DNA from: Lentzea aerocolonigenes
Lineage (GTDB): Bacteria > Actinomycetota > Actinomycetes > Mycobacteriales > Pseudonocardiaceae
Direction of reading: 5' to 3'
Assembly (NCBI RefSeq): GCF_000974445.1
Contig: NZ_BBOJ01000017.1
Location: 300,409-364,408, forward strand
DNA: 64,000 nt
Below, piece by piece: positions 42,379 through 51,130 of this stretch; position 1 is the first letter of the stretch; each line of letters begins with the position of its first letter. The notes beneath the pieces were generated by a model that saw only the letters and a list, made by a program, of their open reading frames with translations, had not been told where the DNA came from and ran no database searches. Position numbers and translations under genes: made by a program.

Positions 42379-42870
42379 ATGGTGGAGATCCCCTACGGCA
42401 AGCGCATGCGCCCGCGATACCTGCGGTTCCTGATCATCACGGCGGTCGGGATCGCGTTGGTCGCGTTTGCCCTGGACATCCCGTGGCTGCTCATCACGTT
42501 GATCGTGCTCGGCGTGCTGAACGCCGTCGTGTGTGTGGGCGCTCTCTACGTGCTGTACCGCCAGCCACACACCATCTCCGCAGACGAACTGCGGTTGCGC
42601 CAGCTCGGGTTCTTCGACTGGCGCATCCCGACCGCGGACCTCGGCGCGGCACAGGTCGCCGAGCGCACCCACAAGGGTCAGCGCAGCGTCGAGGTGATCG
42701 GTGACGCGCTCGTCATCCAGTCGCTGACCAGGACGAACGTGTCGGTGCCGTTCCACGAGCCGCAGCTGGTCGACCTCGGCAAGACCGGGCCGAAGCAGGT
42801 GGAACGCGTCGAGTTCTGGGCGGACGACCCTCAACAGGCCGTCCGCGAGATCAACGCCAGGACTACTTAG
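42379..42870 (+). CDS. membrane protein with PH-like domain, paralogue B
   Basis: 163 residues with two membrane helices (about 15-33 and 36-58) and a beta-rich C-terminal domain ending RVEFWADDPQQAVREI. It lies 10 bp after paralogue A. The pair probably arose by tandem duplication and may form one complex. The 3' end overlaps the convergent lipoprotein gene by 8 bp. Confidence 0.7.
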   Translation: MVEIPYGKRMRPRYLRFLIITAVGIALVAFALDIPWLLITLIVLGVLNAVVCVGALYVLYRQPHTISADELRLRQLGFFDWRIPTADLGAAQVAERTHKGQRSVEVIGDALVIQSLTRTNVSVPFHEPQLVDLGKTGPKQVERVEFWADDPQQAVREINARTT

Positions 42871-44362
42871 GCTCCCACTTCTCCAGGTTCCACCACGGCC
42901 CCCAGGCCAGCGCGCCGTAGGAGTTCGGGTCCACCACGGCCTGGTAGCCGTTCCACGAGTCGCGCATCACGTACGCGTGCTCGGGAAAGACCAGCACCAC
43001 CATCGACGGCGCCGCGAGGTACGCCTGCTGGAAGAGCTTGTACGCCACCGCCCGCTGAGCGGGGTCGATGAGCTTGCGGCCGTTCTCCAGCGCCGCGTCG
43101 GCGGCGGGGCTGCCCTGGCCGCGCAGGTCGTAGAGCATCAGGTCCGGGTCGAACGGCGAGCCGTCGCCGTACAGCAGCGCGTCCTGGCCCATGCGCGGCC
43201 GGATCGCCTCCCACGACAGACCGGCGAGCTGCACGTCCACGCCCACCGCCTTGGCGTCGGCCGCGAACGCCGTGGCCAGGTCGGCCCGCAGGTCGTCGCC
43301 GAGCGGGTACATCAGCGTGAAGCGGGCCGCCACGCCCTCGCGGACCCGGATGCCGTCCCCGCCGGCGACCCACCCGGCCGCGTCGAGCTGCCGGGCCGCC
43401 TCGGTCTTGTCGAAGCGGAACTTCGCGGTCGGGTCGAACTCCTCGGCCAACGCGTCCGGCACCGGCGTGTACGCGATGGTGCCCTTGCCGTCCAGCAAGC
43501 TGTCGATCATGCCCTGGCGGTTGGTGGCGTAGTTCAGCGCGAGGCGGATGGCCGGGTTGCCGGTCACGGGGTTGGCCGCGGGCAGCCGCACGGCGCGGTA
43601 GTCGGCGCTGCGGTGGTGCTGGACGGTCAGGCCGGACTTCCCCGCGAACGGCTCCGCGATCTTGGGCGGCAGCACCGTGCCGTCGAACTCGCCGTCCTGC
43701 ATGCGACGCGCGCGCTGGTTGTCGTCGGTCACGAAGACGACAGTCACCTTCTTGATCTTCGGCACGCCGTTGAAGTAGCTGTCGTTGGCCTCCAGCAGCA
43801 GCCGGTCGCCCTTCTTCCAGTCGGTGACCTTGTACGGGCCGGTGCCGACGGGCTGCCCGTCCGGCCGCGCCTGCTCGCTGGGCAGGATCCCGAGCACGAG
43901 CAGGTGCGGGAACGCGGCGTGCTGCTGGGTCAGGTTGAAGCGGACCGTGGACGGGTCGACCTGCTCGACGCTCTTGAGCGTGCTGAACCGCTCCTTGACC
44001 GGGTTCTGCAGCGCGGCGGTGTAGGTGGCGACGACGTCCTCGGCCCCGAACGTGCTGCCGTCGGTGAACTTCACGTCGCCGCGCAGCTTCACCGTCCAGC
44101 TCAGCCCGTCCGCGGCAGGTTCCGGCAGGTCGGCGGCGAGCTGCGGCCCCAGTGAACCGTCCTGGCGGTGCTCGACGAGCCCGTCGTAGATCTTGGACAC
44201 GCCCTGCGCGCCGTAGCCGAGCAACGGGTTGAGCGTGGCCGGCTCGTCGCGGTCGGCGAGCACGATCGACGTGCCGTTCGACCCACCGTCCGGGCGGGGA
44301 GCGGCGGTCTCGGTGCAGCCCGCGACGGCCAGCAACACGACGAGGAGCAGTGGGGAACGCAC
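42863..44362 (-). CDS. ABC-type peptide/solute-binding lipoprotein, family 5
   Basis: 499 residues from the GTG at 44362. The signal VRSPLLLVVLLAVAGC gives a lipobox Cys16. The mature protein is SBP_bac_5 type: LSWTVKLRGDVKFTDGSTFGAEDV, PVGTGPYKVTDWKKGD and RLALNYATNRQGMI. Such proteins feed peptides, nickel or sugars to an ABC importer, but no permease or ATPase gene is nearby, so it is an orphan. It is divergent from the nitrilase by 24 bp, where both promoters must overlap. Confidence 0.9.
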   Translation of the reverse strand: MRSPLLLVVLLAVAGCTETAAPRPDGGSNGTSIVLADRDEPATLNPLLGYGAQGVSKIYDGLVEHRQDGSLGPQLAADLPEPAADGLSWTVKLRGDVKFTDGSTFGAEDVVATYTAALQNPVKERFSTLKSVEQVDPSTVRFNLTQQHAAFPHLLVLGILPSEQARPDGQPVGTGPYKVTDWKKGDRLLLEANDSYFNGVPKIKKVTVVFVTDDNQRARRMQDGEFDGTVLPPKIAEPFAGKSGLTVQHHRSADYRAVRLPAANPVTGNPAIRLALNYATNRQGMIDSLLDGKGTIAYTPVPDALAEEFDPTAKFRFDKTEAARQLDAAGWVAGGDGIRVREGVAARFTLMYPLGDDLRADLATAFAADAKAVGVDVQLAGLSWEAIRPRMGQDALLYGDGSPFDPDLMLYDLRGQGSPAADAALENGRKLIDPAQRAVAYKLFQQAYLAAPSMVVLVFPEHAYVMRDSWNGYQAVVDPNSYGALAWGPWWNLEKWEPK

Positions 44363-44386
44363 GAGTCGGACCCTACAGTGAGCCCC

Positions 44387-45160
44387 ATGCGGATCGCCGT
44401 GAGTCAGATCAGCTCCACCACCGACCCCAGGTCCAACCTGGAGCTCGTCCGCGACGCGGTGCGCAGAGCCGACGGCGCACGGGTCGTCCTCCTGCCGGAA
44501 GCCACGATGTGCCGCTTCGGCGTGCCTCTCGGCCCCGTTGCCGAGCCTCTGGACGGTCCGTGGGCGTCTGCCGTGCACGAGATCGCGGCACAGCACGACG
44601 TCGTGGTGGTGGCGGGCATGTTCACGCCGTCCGGCGACCGAGTGACGAACACGCTGCTGGTGACCGGGCCGGACATCCACCTCGGCTACGACAAGATCCA
44701 CCTGTTCGACGCGTTCGGGTTCCAGGAGTCGCGCACGGTCGCGCCCGGTTCGGACGTCGTGACCTTCGAGCTCGACGGGGTCACCTTGGGCGTGGCCACC
44801 TGTTACGACATTCGCTTCCCCGAGCTCTTCCGCGCCCTGGCGGACAAGGGTGCGTCGGCGGTGCTGGTCGGAGCGTCGTGGGGTGCGGGGCCCGGCAAGA
44901 AGGAGCAGTGGGAGCTCCTCGTGCGGGCGCGCGCGCTGGACTGCACGTCGTTCGTCGTGGCGTGCGGGCAGGCGTACCCCGGCGAGCTGGGTTCGTCCGC
45001 GCCGACCGGGATCGGGTACTCGACCGTCGCCGACCCGTTCGGGAACGTGGTCGTGCAGCTCTCGGAGCAGCCCTCCGTCGCGGCCGTGGACCTCGATCTC
45101 GCGGCGGTGGAACAAGCACGTGAGGTGCTGCCCGTGCTGGCGAACCGGCGGCTACGTTGA
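44387..45160 (+). CDS. carbon-nitrogen hydrolase (nitrilase superfamily)
   Basis: 257 residues from the ATG at 44387. The Glu-Lys-Cys triad is complete: Glu38 (LLPEATM), Lys103 (YDKIHLFD) and Cys139 (GVATCYDIRFPE). Sequence style is that of the Nit1/omega-amidase branch (branch 10-like), which hydrolyses amides such as deaminated glutathione or 2-oxoglutaramate. The true substrate is not deduced. It is divergent from the SBP-5 lipoprotein gene, and the cupin gene follows 4 bp later. Confidence 0.88.
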   Translation: MRIAVSQISSTTDPRSNLELVRDAVRRADGARVVLLPEATMCRFGVPLGPVAEPLDGPWASAVHEIAAQHDVVVVAGMFTPSGDRVTNTLLVTGPDIHLGYDKIHLFDAFGFQESRTVAPGSDVVTFELDGVTLGVATCYDIRFPELFRALADKGASAVLVGASWGAGPGKKEQWELLVRARALDCTSFVVACGQAYPGELGSSAPTGIGYSTVADPFGNVVVQLSEQPSVAAVDLDLAAVEQAREVLPVLANRRLR

Positions 45161-45164
45161 TCTC

Positions 45165-45572
45165 ATGCGCATCGTTTCGGCTGTAGTGGCCGCTTTGCTG
45201 TTGTTCTCGGGCGTTGCCAGCGCGACGCCCTCGCGCGGGGTGACCGGCAAGATCCTCGCCCAGTGGACCGCCGGTGACCGCGACTACGTCCTCCGCGAGA
45301 TCACCATCGAGGCCGGTGGCAGCACCGGCTGGCACCACCACGACGGCACGCTCTACGCCTTCGTGAAGCAGGGAGTGCTGACCCGGACCGAGTCCGACTG
45401 CACGACGACCTTCGTGAACCGCCGAGGTGACACGCTGACCGAGCACCCGCACCAGGTGCACATCGGACGCAACCTCGGCACCGAGCCGATGGTGCTCGAC
45501 GTGCTGTACGTCAACCCGGCCGGCGCGCCGTTGTCGCGCGACGAGCCGAATCCGGGTTGTTCCTTCGAGTGA
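45165..45572 (+). CDS. exported cupin-domain protein
   Basis: 135 residues from the ATG at 45165. A signal peptide (MRIVSAVVAALLLFSGVASA) precedes a single cupin barrel. The metal-binding motif GWHHHDGTLYAFVKQG is intact, so it probably binds a metal and a small ligand. It ends convergently 6 bp before nadC. Its substrate and role are unknown. Co-transcription with the nitrilase is likely from the 4-bp spacing. Confidence 0.82.
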   Translation: MRIVSAVVAALLLFSGVASATPSRGVTGKILAQWTAGDRDYVLREITIEAGGSTGWHHHDGTLYAFVKQGVLTRTESDCTTTFVNRRGDTLTEHPHQVHIGRNLGTEPMVLDVLYVNPAGAPLSRDEPNPGCSFE

Positions 45573-45578
45573 CGGCCG

Positions 45579-46415
45579 CTAGCGGAGGTCCAGGCCGAGG
45601 TCGAGTGACGGGCTGGAGTGCGTGAGACCGCCGACAGCGAGGTAGTCCACGCCGGTCTCGGCGTACCGGCGGGCCACGTCCAGCGTGAGCCCGCCGGACG
45701 CCTCCAGCTTCACGTTCGCCGGCCTGCGGGCAACGGCCTGAGCGCACTGCTCGGGCGTGAAGTTGTCCAGCAGCACCAGTTCCGCGCCCTCGGCGATCGC
45801 CTCGTCGAGCTGGTCGAGGCTGTCGACCTCGACCTCCATCAGCAGTTCCGGCGCGTGCTCACGGGCCGCACGGATCGCGGCGCCCACCGAACCCGCCGCG
45901 GCGACGTGGTTGTCCTTGATGAGGATCGCGTCGCCGAGGCCCATCCGGTGGTTCACGCCGCCACCGCACCGGACCGCGTACTTCTGCAGCAACCTGAGCC
46001 CTGGCAACGTCTTGCGCGAGTCCCGGACCGCCGCGCCGGTGCCCTCGATCGCGTCGACCCAGCGGGCGGTCTGCGTGGCGATGCCGGACAGGTGGCAGAT
46101 CAGGTTCAGCGCCGTGCGTTCGACGGTGAGCAGGCCGCGGGTGCGACCGCTCAGCACCAGTGCGGGCTCGCCGGGCACCGCCTTGTCCCCGTCGGAGGCC
46201 TCCGAGAGCACCTCGATCTCCGGCAGGTAGCGCTGGAACGCCGCCCGCGCAATGGAAACACCGCACAGCACACCGGAAGCGCGTGGCGTGATCTCCGCGG
46301 TGGCCACCGCCTTCTCCGGCACGGTCGCCAGCGTCGTGGCGTCCAGGCCGTAGCGGAGGTCCTCCTCCAACGCGAGCTGGATGACCCGGTTCGCGTCGTC
46401 CCAGTCGATGGTCAT
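45579..46415 (-). CDS. nadC: quinolinate phosphoribosyltransferase
   Basis: 278 residues from the ATG at 46415, which overlaps the nadB stop by 4 bp. It converts quinolinate and PRPP to nicotinate mononucleotide. Motifs are LTVERTALNLICHLSGIAT, DSRKTLPGLRLLQKYAV, GGGVNHRMGLGDAILIKDNHVA and EASGGL. It is the last gene of nadABC. Open frame further upstream belongs to nadB antiphase. Confidence 0.97.
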   Translation of the reverse strand: MTIDWDDANRVIQLALEEDLRYGLDATTLATVPEKAVATAEITPRASGVLCGVSIARAAFQRYLPEIEVLSEASDGDKAVPGEPALVLSGRTRGLLTVERTALNLICHLSGIATQTARWVDAIEGTGAAVRDSRKTLPGLRLLQKYAVRCGGGVNHRMGLGDAILIKDNHVAAAGSVGAAIRAAREHAPELLMEVEVDSLDQLDEAIAEGAELVLLDNFTPEQCAQAVARRPANVKLEASGGLTLDVARRYAETGVDYLAVGGLTHSSPSLDLGLDLR

Positions 46416-48028
46416 GCGACACCCTCTGCCAGAACAGGATCGGCCAGCACGGGCTGACCGGTCGGGGTGAGCCGGACGAGCTGACTGCGTTGCCACGCCT
46501 CGGACCGCTCCACGAAGTCCGTGCGGACGTGGCAACCGCGCGACTCGGTGCGTTCCTGGGCCGCGGCGATCAGGGCGCGTGCGGCCAGGGTCAGCGCCGC
46601 GTCCTCGACCAGTTCGCGCGACTCGAGCTGCTTGTCCACAGTGGACACGTCGAGCACCGAGCCGACGACGGCGAGACCTTCCGCGTCACGGCCGATCGCG
46701 GCGTACCGCGACATCACGCGCTGGAGCATGTCCCGGTCGGCGACCGGAGCCGTGGGCAGCACGGGATCCACCGCGCGAACGGGCGCGATGAATCCCACCG
46801 CCAGGTCGGAGGCCACGGCCTCGGCGGCGCGGGTGCCGCAGACCAGGCCTTCGAGCAGACTGTTGGACGCCAGGCGGTTCGCGCCGTGCAGGCCGGTGCG
46901 AGCGACCTCGCCGACGGCGTACAGACCGGTGACGCCGGTGCGTCCGTCCACGGTCGAGACCACGCCACCGCAGGCGAAGTGTGCCGCTGGGGCAACGGGA
47001 ATCGGGTCCACCGCCGGGTCGATGCCCACGGACACGCAGGCCGCGTGGACGGTCGGGAAGCGGGAAGCCATGTCGTGCAAGGACGTCGCGTCCAGGAAGA
47101 CGTGGTCGTCGACGCCGCCGGGCTCCAGCGCCATGTGCCGGGTGATCGCCGCCGCCACGACGTCGCGCGGGGCGAGGTCCTCCAGCGGGTGCACGCCCTT
47201 CATCACGCGGGCGCCGGTCGCGTCGACCAGCACGGCGCCCTCGCCGCGCACGGCCTCCGTGACGAGCGGGCAACGCCCCCGCGCGCCGCGTCCGGTGTAG
47301 AGCACGGTCGGGTGGAACTGGATGAACTCGACGTCCGCCGCCAGCGCACCGGCACGCAGAGCCAGCGCGAGACCGTCACCCGTCGCGACGGACGGGTTCG
47401 AGGTCGCCTGGTACATCTGGCCGATGCCACCGGTCGCGAGCAGCACGGCGGGAGCGGTGAGCACACCGGGCACACCGTTGCCGTCGAGCACCAGCAGGCC
47501 GGCGACCGCGCCGAGCGGCGTCTTGACCGCGTCGACCGCGACGTGGTTCTCCAGCAGGGGAACCCGTCCGTCCACAGTGGCCTTCAGCAGCGCGCGTTCC
47601 ACCTCGGCACCGGTCGCGTCACCGCCGGCGTGCACGACGCGGAACGCGCTGTGGCCGCCTTCGCGGGTGCGTTCCAGCAGGCCGTCCGGCTTCGCGTCGA
47701 ACTCGGCACCGCGCTCGCGCAACCGGGCGACCGCGGCAGGTCCGTCCGAGATGATCGCCGCGACCGCCACGTCGTCGCAGAGGCCCGCGCCCGCCGTCAG
47801 CGTGTCCTCGATGTGCTTGGCAACGGAGTCGCCGGGGTCGTGCTGGTCCTCCATGACGACGGCGACGCCGCCCTGAGCCCAGCGCGTGTTGCCGTCGTCG
47901 CCCGCGGCCTTCGTGACGACCAGGACGCGAAGTCCCAGCTCACGAGCCCGCAGCGCGGCGGTGAGACCCGCCACGCCCGTACCGACCACGATCAGGTCGG
48001 CCCGCGCTTCCCAGCGCGCGGCCATCAC
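46412..48028 (-). CDS. nadB: L-aspartate oxidase
   Basis: A 538-residue FAD flavoprotein that oxidises aspartate to iminoaspartate for NadA. The FAD motif is LIVVGTGVAGLTAALRA, and the flavin-side residues NTRWAQGGVAV, GGIGQMYQATSNP and GANRLASNSLLEGLV are conserved. The start GTGATG at 48028/48025 overlaps the nadA stop. It overlaps nadC by 4 bp, so the three genes are coupled. Confidence 0.97.
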   Translation of the reverse strand: MMAARWEARADLIVVGTGVAGLTAALRARELGLRVLVVTKAAGDDGNTRWAQGGVAVVMEDQHDPGDSVAKHIEDTLTAGAGLCDDVAVAAIISDGPAAVARLRERGAEFDAKPDGLLERTREGGHSAFRVVHAGGDATGAEVERALLKATVDGRVPLLENHVAVDAVKTPLGAVAGLLVLDGNGVPGVLTAPAVLLATGGIGQMYQATSNPSVATGDGLALALRAGALAADVEFIQFHPTVLYTGRGARGRCPLVTEAVRGEGAVLVDATGARVMKGVHPLEDLAPRDVVAAAITRHMALEPGGVDDHVFLDATSLHDMASRFPTVHAACVSVGIDPAVDPIPVAPAAHFACGGVVSTVDGRTGVTGLYAVGEVARTGLHGANRLASNSLLEGLVCGTRAAEAVASDLAVGFIAPVRAVDPVLPTAPVADRDMLQRVMSRYAAIGRDAEGLAVVGSVLDVSTVDKQLESRELVEDAALTLAARALIAAAQERTESRGCHVRTDFVERSEAWQRSQLVRLTPTGQPVLADPVLAEGVA

Positions 48029-49044
48029 TCACCGCCGCCGGGCTGGCCGATCTCGATCATCCGCTGCACGGCGCCCTGCGCGCGCTTGGCGGTCTCCAGG
48101 TCCACGTGCACCTCGTCCAGACCCTCACGCACGCAACGCAGCAGCGCGGCCGGCGTGATCATCTTCATGTAGGTGCAGGACGCGCGGTCGTTGACGGCGC
48201 GGAAGTCGATCTCCGGCGCGGCCTTGCGCAGCTGGTGCAGCATGCCGACCTCGGTCGCGACGAGCACCTTGCGGGCGTTCGTGCTGCGCGCGGCGGTGAT
48301 CATGTCGCCGGTCGAGAGGATCTTGACCTTCTCCGACGGCACGATGCCCTCGCCGCTCAGGTAGAGCGCGCTCGTGGCGCAGCCGCACTCCGGGTGGATG
48401 AACAGGTCCGCGTCCGGGTTCGCGGCGGCGCGTTCGGCCAGCTCAGGACCGTTGATACCGGCGTGCACGTGGCACTCGCCCGCCCAGATGTGCAGGTTCT
48501 CGCGGCCGGTCTCGCGCTTGACGTGCGCGCCCAGGAACTGGTCCGGGCAGAACAGCACCTCGCGGCCGGCGGGGATCGAGCGCACCACGTCGACGGCGTT
48601 CGACGACGTGCAGCAGATGTCCGTCTCGGCCTTCACCTCGGCGGTGGTGTTCACGTAGGACACGACGACCGCGCCGGGGTGCTGCGCCTTCCACTCGCGC
48701 AGCTGCGCACCGGTGATCGAGTCGGCGAGCGAGCAGCCCGCGCGCTCGTCCGGGATCAGCACGGTCTTCTCCGGGCTGAGGATCTTCGCGGTCTCGGCCA
48801 TGAAGTGCACGCCGCAGAAGATGATGGTCTGCGCGTCGGACTGCGCCGCGATCCGGCTCAGCGCGAGGGAGTCGCCGGTGTGGTGGGCGATGTCCTGGAT
48901 CTCCGGCAGCTGGTAGTTGTGCGCCAGGATGACGGCGTCACGCTCCTTCGCGAGCCGCAACACCTCGTCTCGCCACGCCGCGTCCGGCTCGACTCCACCG
49001 AACACACCTGACGCGGTTCGCTCCACGGTTGCGGTAGCGACCAT
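48025..49044 (-). CDS. nadA: quinolinate synthase
   Basis: 339 residues from the ATG at 49044, after GAGGAGG; a longer frame upstream lacks support. It condenses iminoaspartate with dihydroxyacetone phosphate using a [4Fe-4S] cluster. The three cysteines lie in FCGVHFMAETAK, AGECHVHAGI and HPECGCATSA. It is the first gene of nadABC and is divergent from nrtR with a 65-bp gap holding a palindrome. Confidence 0.96.
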   Translation of the reverse strand: MVATATVERTASGVFGGVEPDAAWRDEVLRLAKERDAVILAHNYQLPEIQDIAHHTGDSLALSRIAAQSDAQTIIFCGVHFMAETAKILSPEKTVLIPDERAGCSLADSITGAQLREWKAQHPGAVVVSYVNTTAEVKAETDICCTSSNAVDVVRSIPAGREVLFCPDQFLGAHVKRETGRENLHIWAGECHVHAGINGPELAERAAANPDADLFIHPECGCATSALYLSGEGIVPSEKVKILSTGDMITAARSTNARKVLVATEVGMLHQLRKAAPEIDFRAVNDRASCTYMKMITPAALLRCVREGLDEVHVDLETAKRAQGAVQRMIEIGQPGGGE

Positions 49045-49064
49045 CGCTGCCTCCTCGGATCCGG

Positions 49065-49087
49065 GTTTTCGCCTATTGGTCGAAAAC
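49065..49087. promoter_or_regulatory. candidate NrtR operator
   Basis: GTTTTCG (49065-49071) and CGAAAAC (49081-49087) form a perfect 7-bp inverted repeat with a 9-bp spacer. It lies between nadA and nrtR, the expected place for a shared operator, 21 bp from either gene's start. Confidence 0.6.
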
Positions 49088-49108
49088 GTCGCCGATAGTA
49101 TCAGCCGA

Positions 49109-49813
49109 GTGGCGGGCGTGGGACATGAAGTTCTGGCAGCTGTTCTGCGGGTGAGAGGTGCGTCACTCCAGGTCATGCTGTGGGAGCGCGCACGGGAGCC
49201 GCACGCTCACCGCTGGTCGTTGCCCGGTGGAGAGCTGCGGGTCGACGAGGACGTCGAGTCCTCCATCCGCCGGCAGCTGGCAGAAAAAGTCGATGTGCGA
49301 CAACTGTCACACGTCGAGCAGCTGGCCGTCTTCAGCGCCCCCGACCGCGTCCCCGGCCCGCGCGTCGTGGCGACGGCGTTCCTCGGCCTCGTCCCCTCGG
49401 ACGTCGACCCCGAGGTGCCCGCGGACACGTCGTGGCACTGCGTGGAGAAGCTTCCCCCGATGGCGTTCGACCACGCCTCGATCGTGCACCGGGCACGGCA
49501 CCGGCTCGGCTCGAAGCTGTCGTACACGAACCTGGGCTTCGCCTTGGCGCCACCGGAGTTCACCATCTCGCTGCTGCGCGACCACTACTCCGCGGCCCTG
49601 GGCTACCGCGTGTCCGCCACGAACCTCCAGCGCGTCCTCTCCCGCCGCCTGCTGCTGGAACCCACCGGCGGCACCGCTCCCCCCGGCCCGTCCGGCGGCC
49701 GTCCGGCGGCCCTGTTCCGGTTCAGCGCCAAGGGAATCAAGGTGACCGATCCGTTCGCCGTGCTGAGGCCGCCGGGATCCGGCCGTCCGGCGGGCGGGAG
49801 TGGCACCCCGTAA
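49109..49813 (+). CDS. nrtR: Nudix-related transcriptional regulator NrtR
   Basis: 234 residues from the GTG at 49109. The N-terminal Nudix fold has a decayed box: GGELRVDEDVESSIRRQLAEK lacks the REUXEE pair of glutamates, so hydrolysis is not expected. A C-terminal winged helix (about 150-225) follows (PPEFTISLLRDHYSAALGYRVSATNLQRVL). NrtR proteins repress NAD genes and respond to ADP-ribose or a related signal. It is divergent from nadABC, with a palindrome between. In Mycobacterium the same gene sits in the same place. Confidence 0.88.
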   Translation: MAGVGHEVLAAVLRVRGASLQVMLWERAREPHAHRWSLPGGELRVDEDVESSIRRQLAEKVDVRQLSHVEQLAVFSAPDRVPGPRVVATAFLGLVPSDVDPEVPADTSWHCVEKLPPMAFDHASIVHRARHRLGSKLSYTNLGFALAPPEFTISLLRDHYSAALGYRVSATNLQRVLSRRLLLEPTGGTAPPGPSGGRPAALFRFSAKGIKVTDPFAVLRPPGSGRPAGGSGTP

Positions 49814-49822
49814 CGTGGACGC

Positions 49823-50503
49823 GTGGCCGAGACGCTTCCGCTCTTCCCCCTGGGCACGGTGCTGTTGCCGGGGGCGTCTTTGCCGCTGCACATCTTCGAG
49901 CCCCGCTACCGGCAGCTGGTCGTCGACCTGATGACCGGATCGCTCTTCGGCCGCACGTTCGGCGTCGTGTGCATCAAGGAGGGCTGGGAGGTGGGCGCCG
50001 ACAACGTCCGCTCCCTGCGCGACATCGGCTGCTCGGCCGACCTGCTCGACGCCCGCCCGCTGCCCGAGGGCCGCTTCGACATCGTGACGCGCGGAGTGCG
50101 CCGTTTCCGCCTGCTGGACGTGGACTCGACGACCGCGCCGTACCTGCTGGCGCACGTCGACTACCTCGACGACTCCCCGGTGCCCGAGGCGGCGCGCGAG
50201 GTCGTGCCGATCCTGGAACGCGGGGCGCGGGCGGCGCACGAGCGGTACTGCGGGGCGGCGTGGCACCGGGAGGACTGGTCTTCGCCGGACGAGGACGTGG
50301 ACCTCGGGGCGCTGTCGTACCTGCTGGCCGCCGACTGTCTGCTGCCGGTGGAGGACCGGCAGCGGTTGCTGGAGGAGCGGTCGCCGGCGCGGCGGTTGCG
50401 GCTGGTCCGGCGGATGTTGCACCGGGAGACCGGGATCCTCAGCGCTTTGAAGGCGGTGCCGGTGCCGTTGACGGACTTCGGGCACGTGCCGAACCCGAAC
50501 TAG
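49823..50503 (+). CDS. LON substrate-binding-domain (PUA-like) protein
   Basis: 226 residues from the GTG at 49823. It contains only the N-terminal substrate-binding domain of Lon-type proteases (LPLFPLGTVLLPGASLPLHIFEPRYRQLVVDLM, then TRGVRRFRLLDVD) and lacks ATPase and protease domains. Stand-alone forms are widespread, and function is not established. It starts 10 bp after nrtR, so it may be transcribed with it. Confidence 0.88.
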   Translation: MAETLPLFPLGTVLLPGASLPLHIFEPRYRQLVVDLMTGSLFGRTFGVVCIKEGWEVGADNVRSLRDIGCSADLLDARPLPEGRFDIVTRGVRRFRLLDVDSTTAPYLLAHVDYLDDSPVPEAAREVVPILERGARAAHERYCGAAWHREDWSSPDEDVDLGALSYLLAADCLLPVEDRQRLLEERSPARRLRLVRRMLHRETGILSALKAVPVPLTDFGHVPNPN

Positions 50504-50624
50504 CGACGTGGCGAAGCTCCTGAGCGCGGACACGAGGAGCCTGGGCTCATCGCTCGCGCTGGATTGGTGAGCTTTCTCCACGAGGACCTTTTCGGCGCGC
50601 GGCAGCACATCGGCGAGTGCGTCC

Positions 50625-51000
50625 AGGCCGCTGAACCCTCACCAGGAAACCGTTGCGCCCTTGCAGGAACTGGTCGAGCCCGCACCCGCGGACCGCCCAA
50701 CCCCACACCGCAACCCGCCGAGCCCGCACCCGCGGACCACCCAGCCCCACGCCACAACCCGCCAAGCCACACCCGCCGAACGCCCAAACGCTCACTCCGG
50801 AGTCCGTCGAACCCTCATCGGCGGAGTCGAGCCCCTCCGCCGACCGTCGAGCCTCCCCTCCACGGACCGCCGCCCCTCACCTGGGAACCCGTTGAGCCCT
50901 CCCTCGATGGACCGCAGTCCTCACCTGGGAACCCGTTGAGCCCTCCCTCCACGGACCGCCGCCCCTCGCCCGGGACCCCGTTGAGCCCCGCCCCAAGACG
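50625..51000. repeat. degenerate 44-bp tandem repeat
   Basis: Units are 44-45 bp. The clearest copies open GAGCC at 50676 and 50720, and CACCTGGGAACCCGTTGAGC at 50878 and 50922, with a weaker one at 50967. All share GAGCC, GGACCGC and AACCCG in the same order, so they belong to one family of about eight copies. There are no unique spacers. Confidence 0.75.
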
Positions 51001-51056
51001 CCATCGAGCCGAGCAAACGCGCTCCGATCGTCGGATCGTTGAATTGTGGCCTTGTG

Positions 51057-51073
51057 GGATTGTTGAACAATCC
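51057..51073. promoter_or_regulatory. GntR-type palindrome upstream of the MFS gene
   Basis: GGATTGTT-G-AACAATCC is a perfect 8+1+8 inverted repeat 57 bp upstream of the MFS ATG. Its centre TTGTTGAACAA fits the FadR-subfamily GntR consensus TNGTNNNACNA. No GntR gene lies in the window. Confidence 0.6.
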
Positions 51074-51130
51074 TTACTCTGAGGGCCACATCACACCCGA
51101 CCACTCCTCCACCACGCTGCGAGGTGTCGC

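Larger units (their letters stand above)
50504..51130. other. non-coding region with a 44-bp minisatellite and MFS promoter
   Basis: About 630 bp without a credible gene. Long open frames in several phases arise from the repeat and encode low-complexity Pro/Arg/Ser strings. The MFS promoter and its palindrome occupy the last 80 bp. Confidence 0.6.

Noticed and set aside
42371..45115. Complete ABC peptide importer around the SBP-5 lipoprotein
   Set aside because: No permease or ATPase gene lies on either side; neighbours are paralogous membrane proteins and a nitrilase.
40722..45160. An ergothioneine gene cluster including the class V aminotransferase and nitrilase
   Set aside because: No egtB, egtD or egtA homologue is present; the aminotransferase family alone is not diagnostic.
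50625..51000. CRISPR array in the 44-bp or 27-bp repeats
   Set aside because: The units are directly adjacent with no unique spacers, and no cas gene is nearby.
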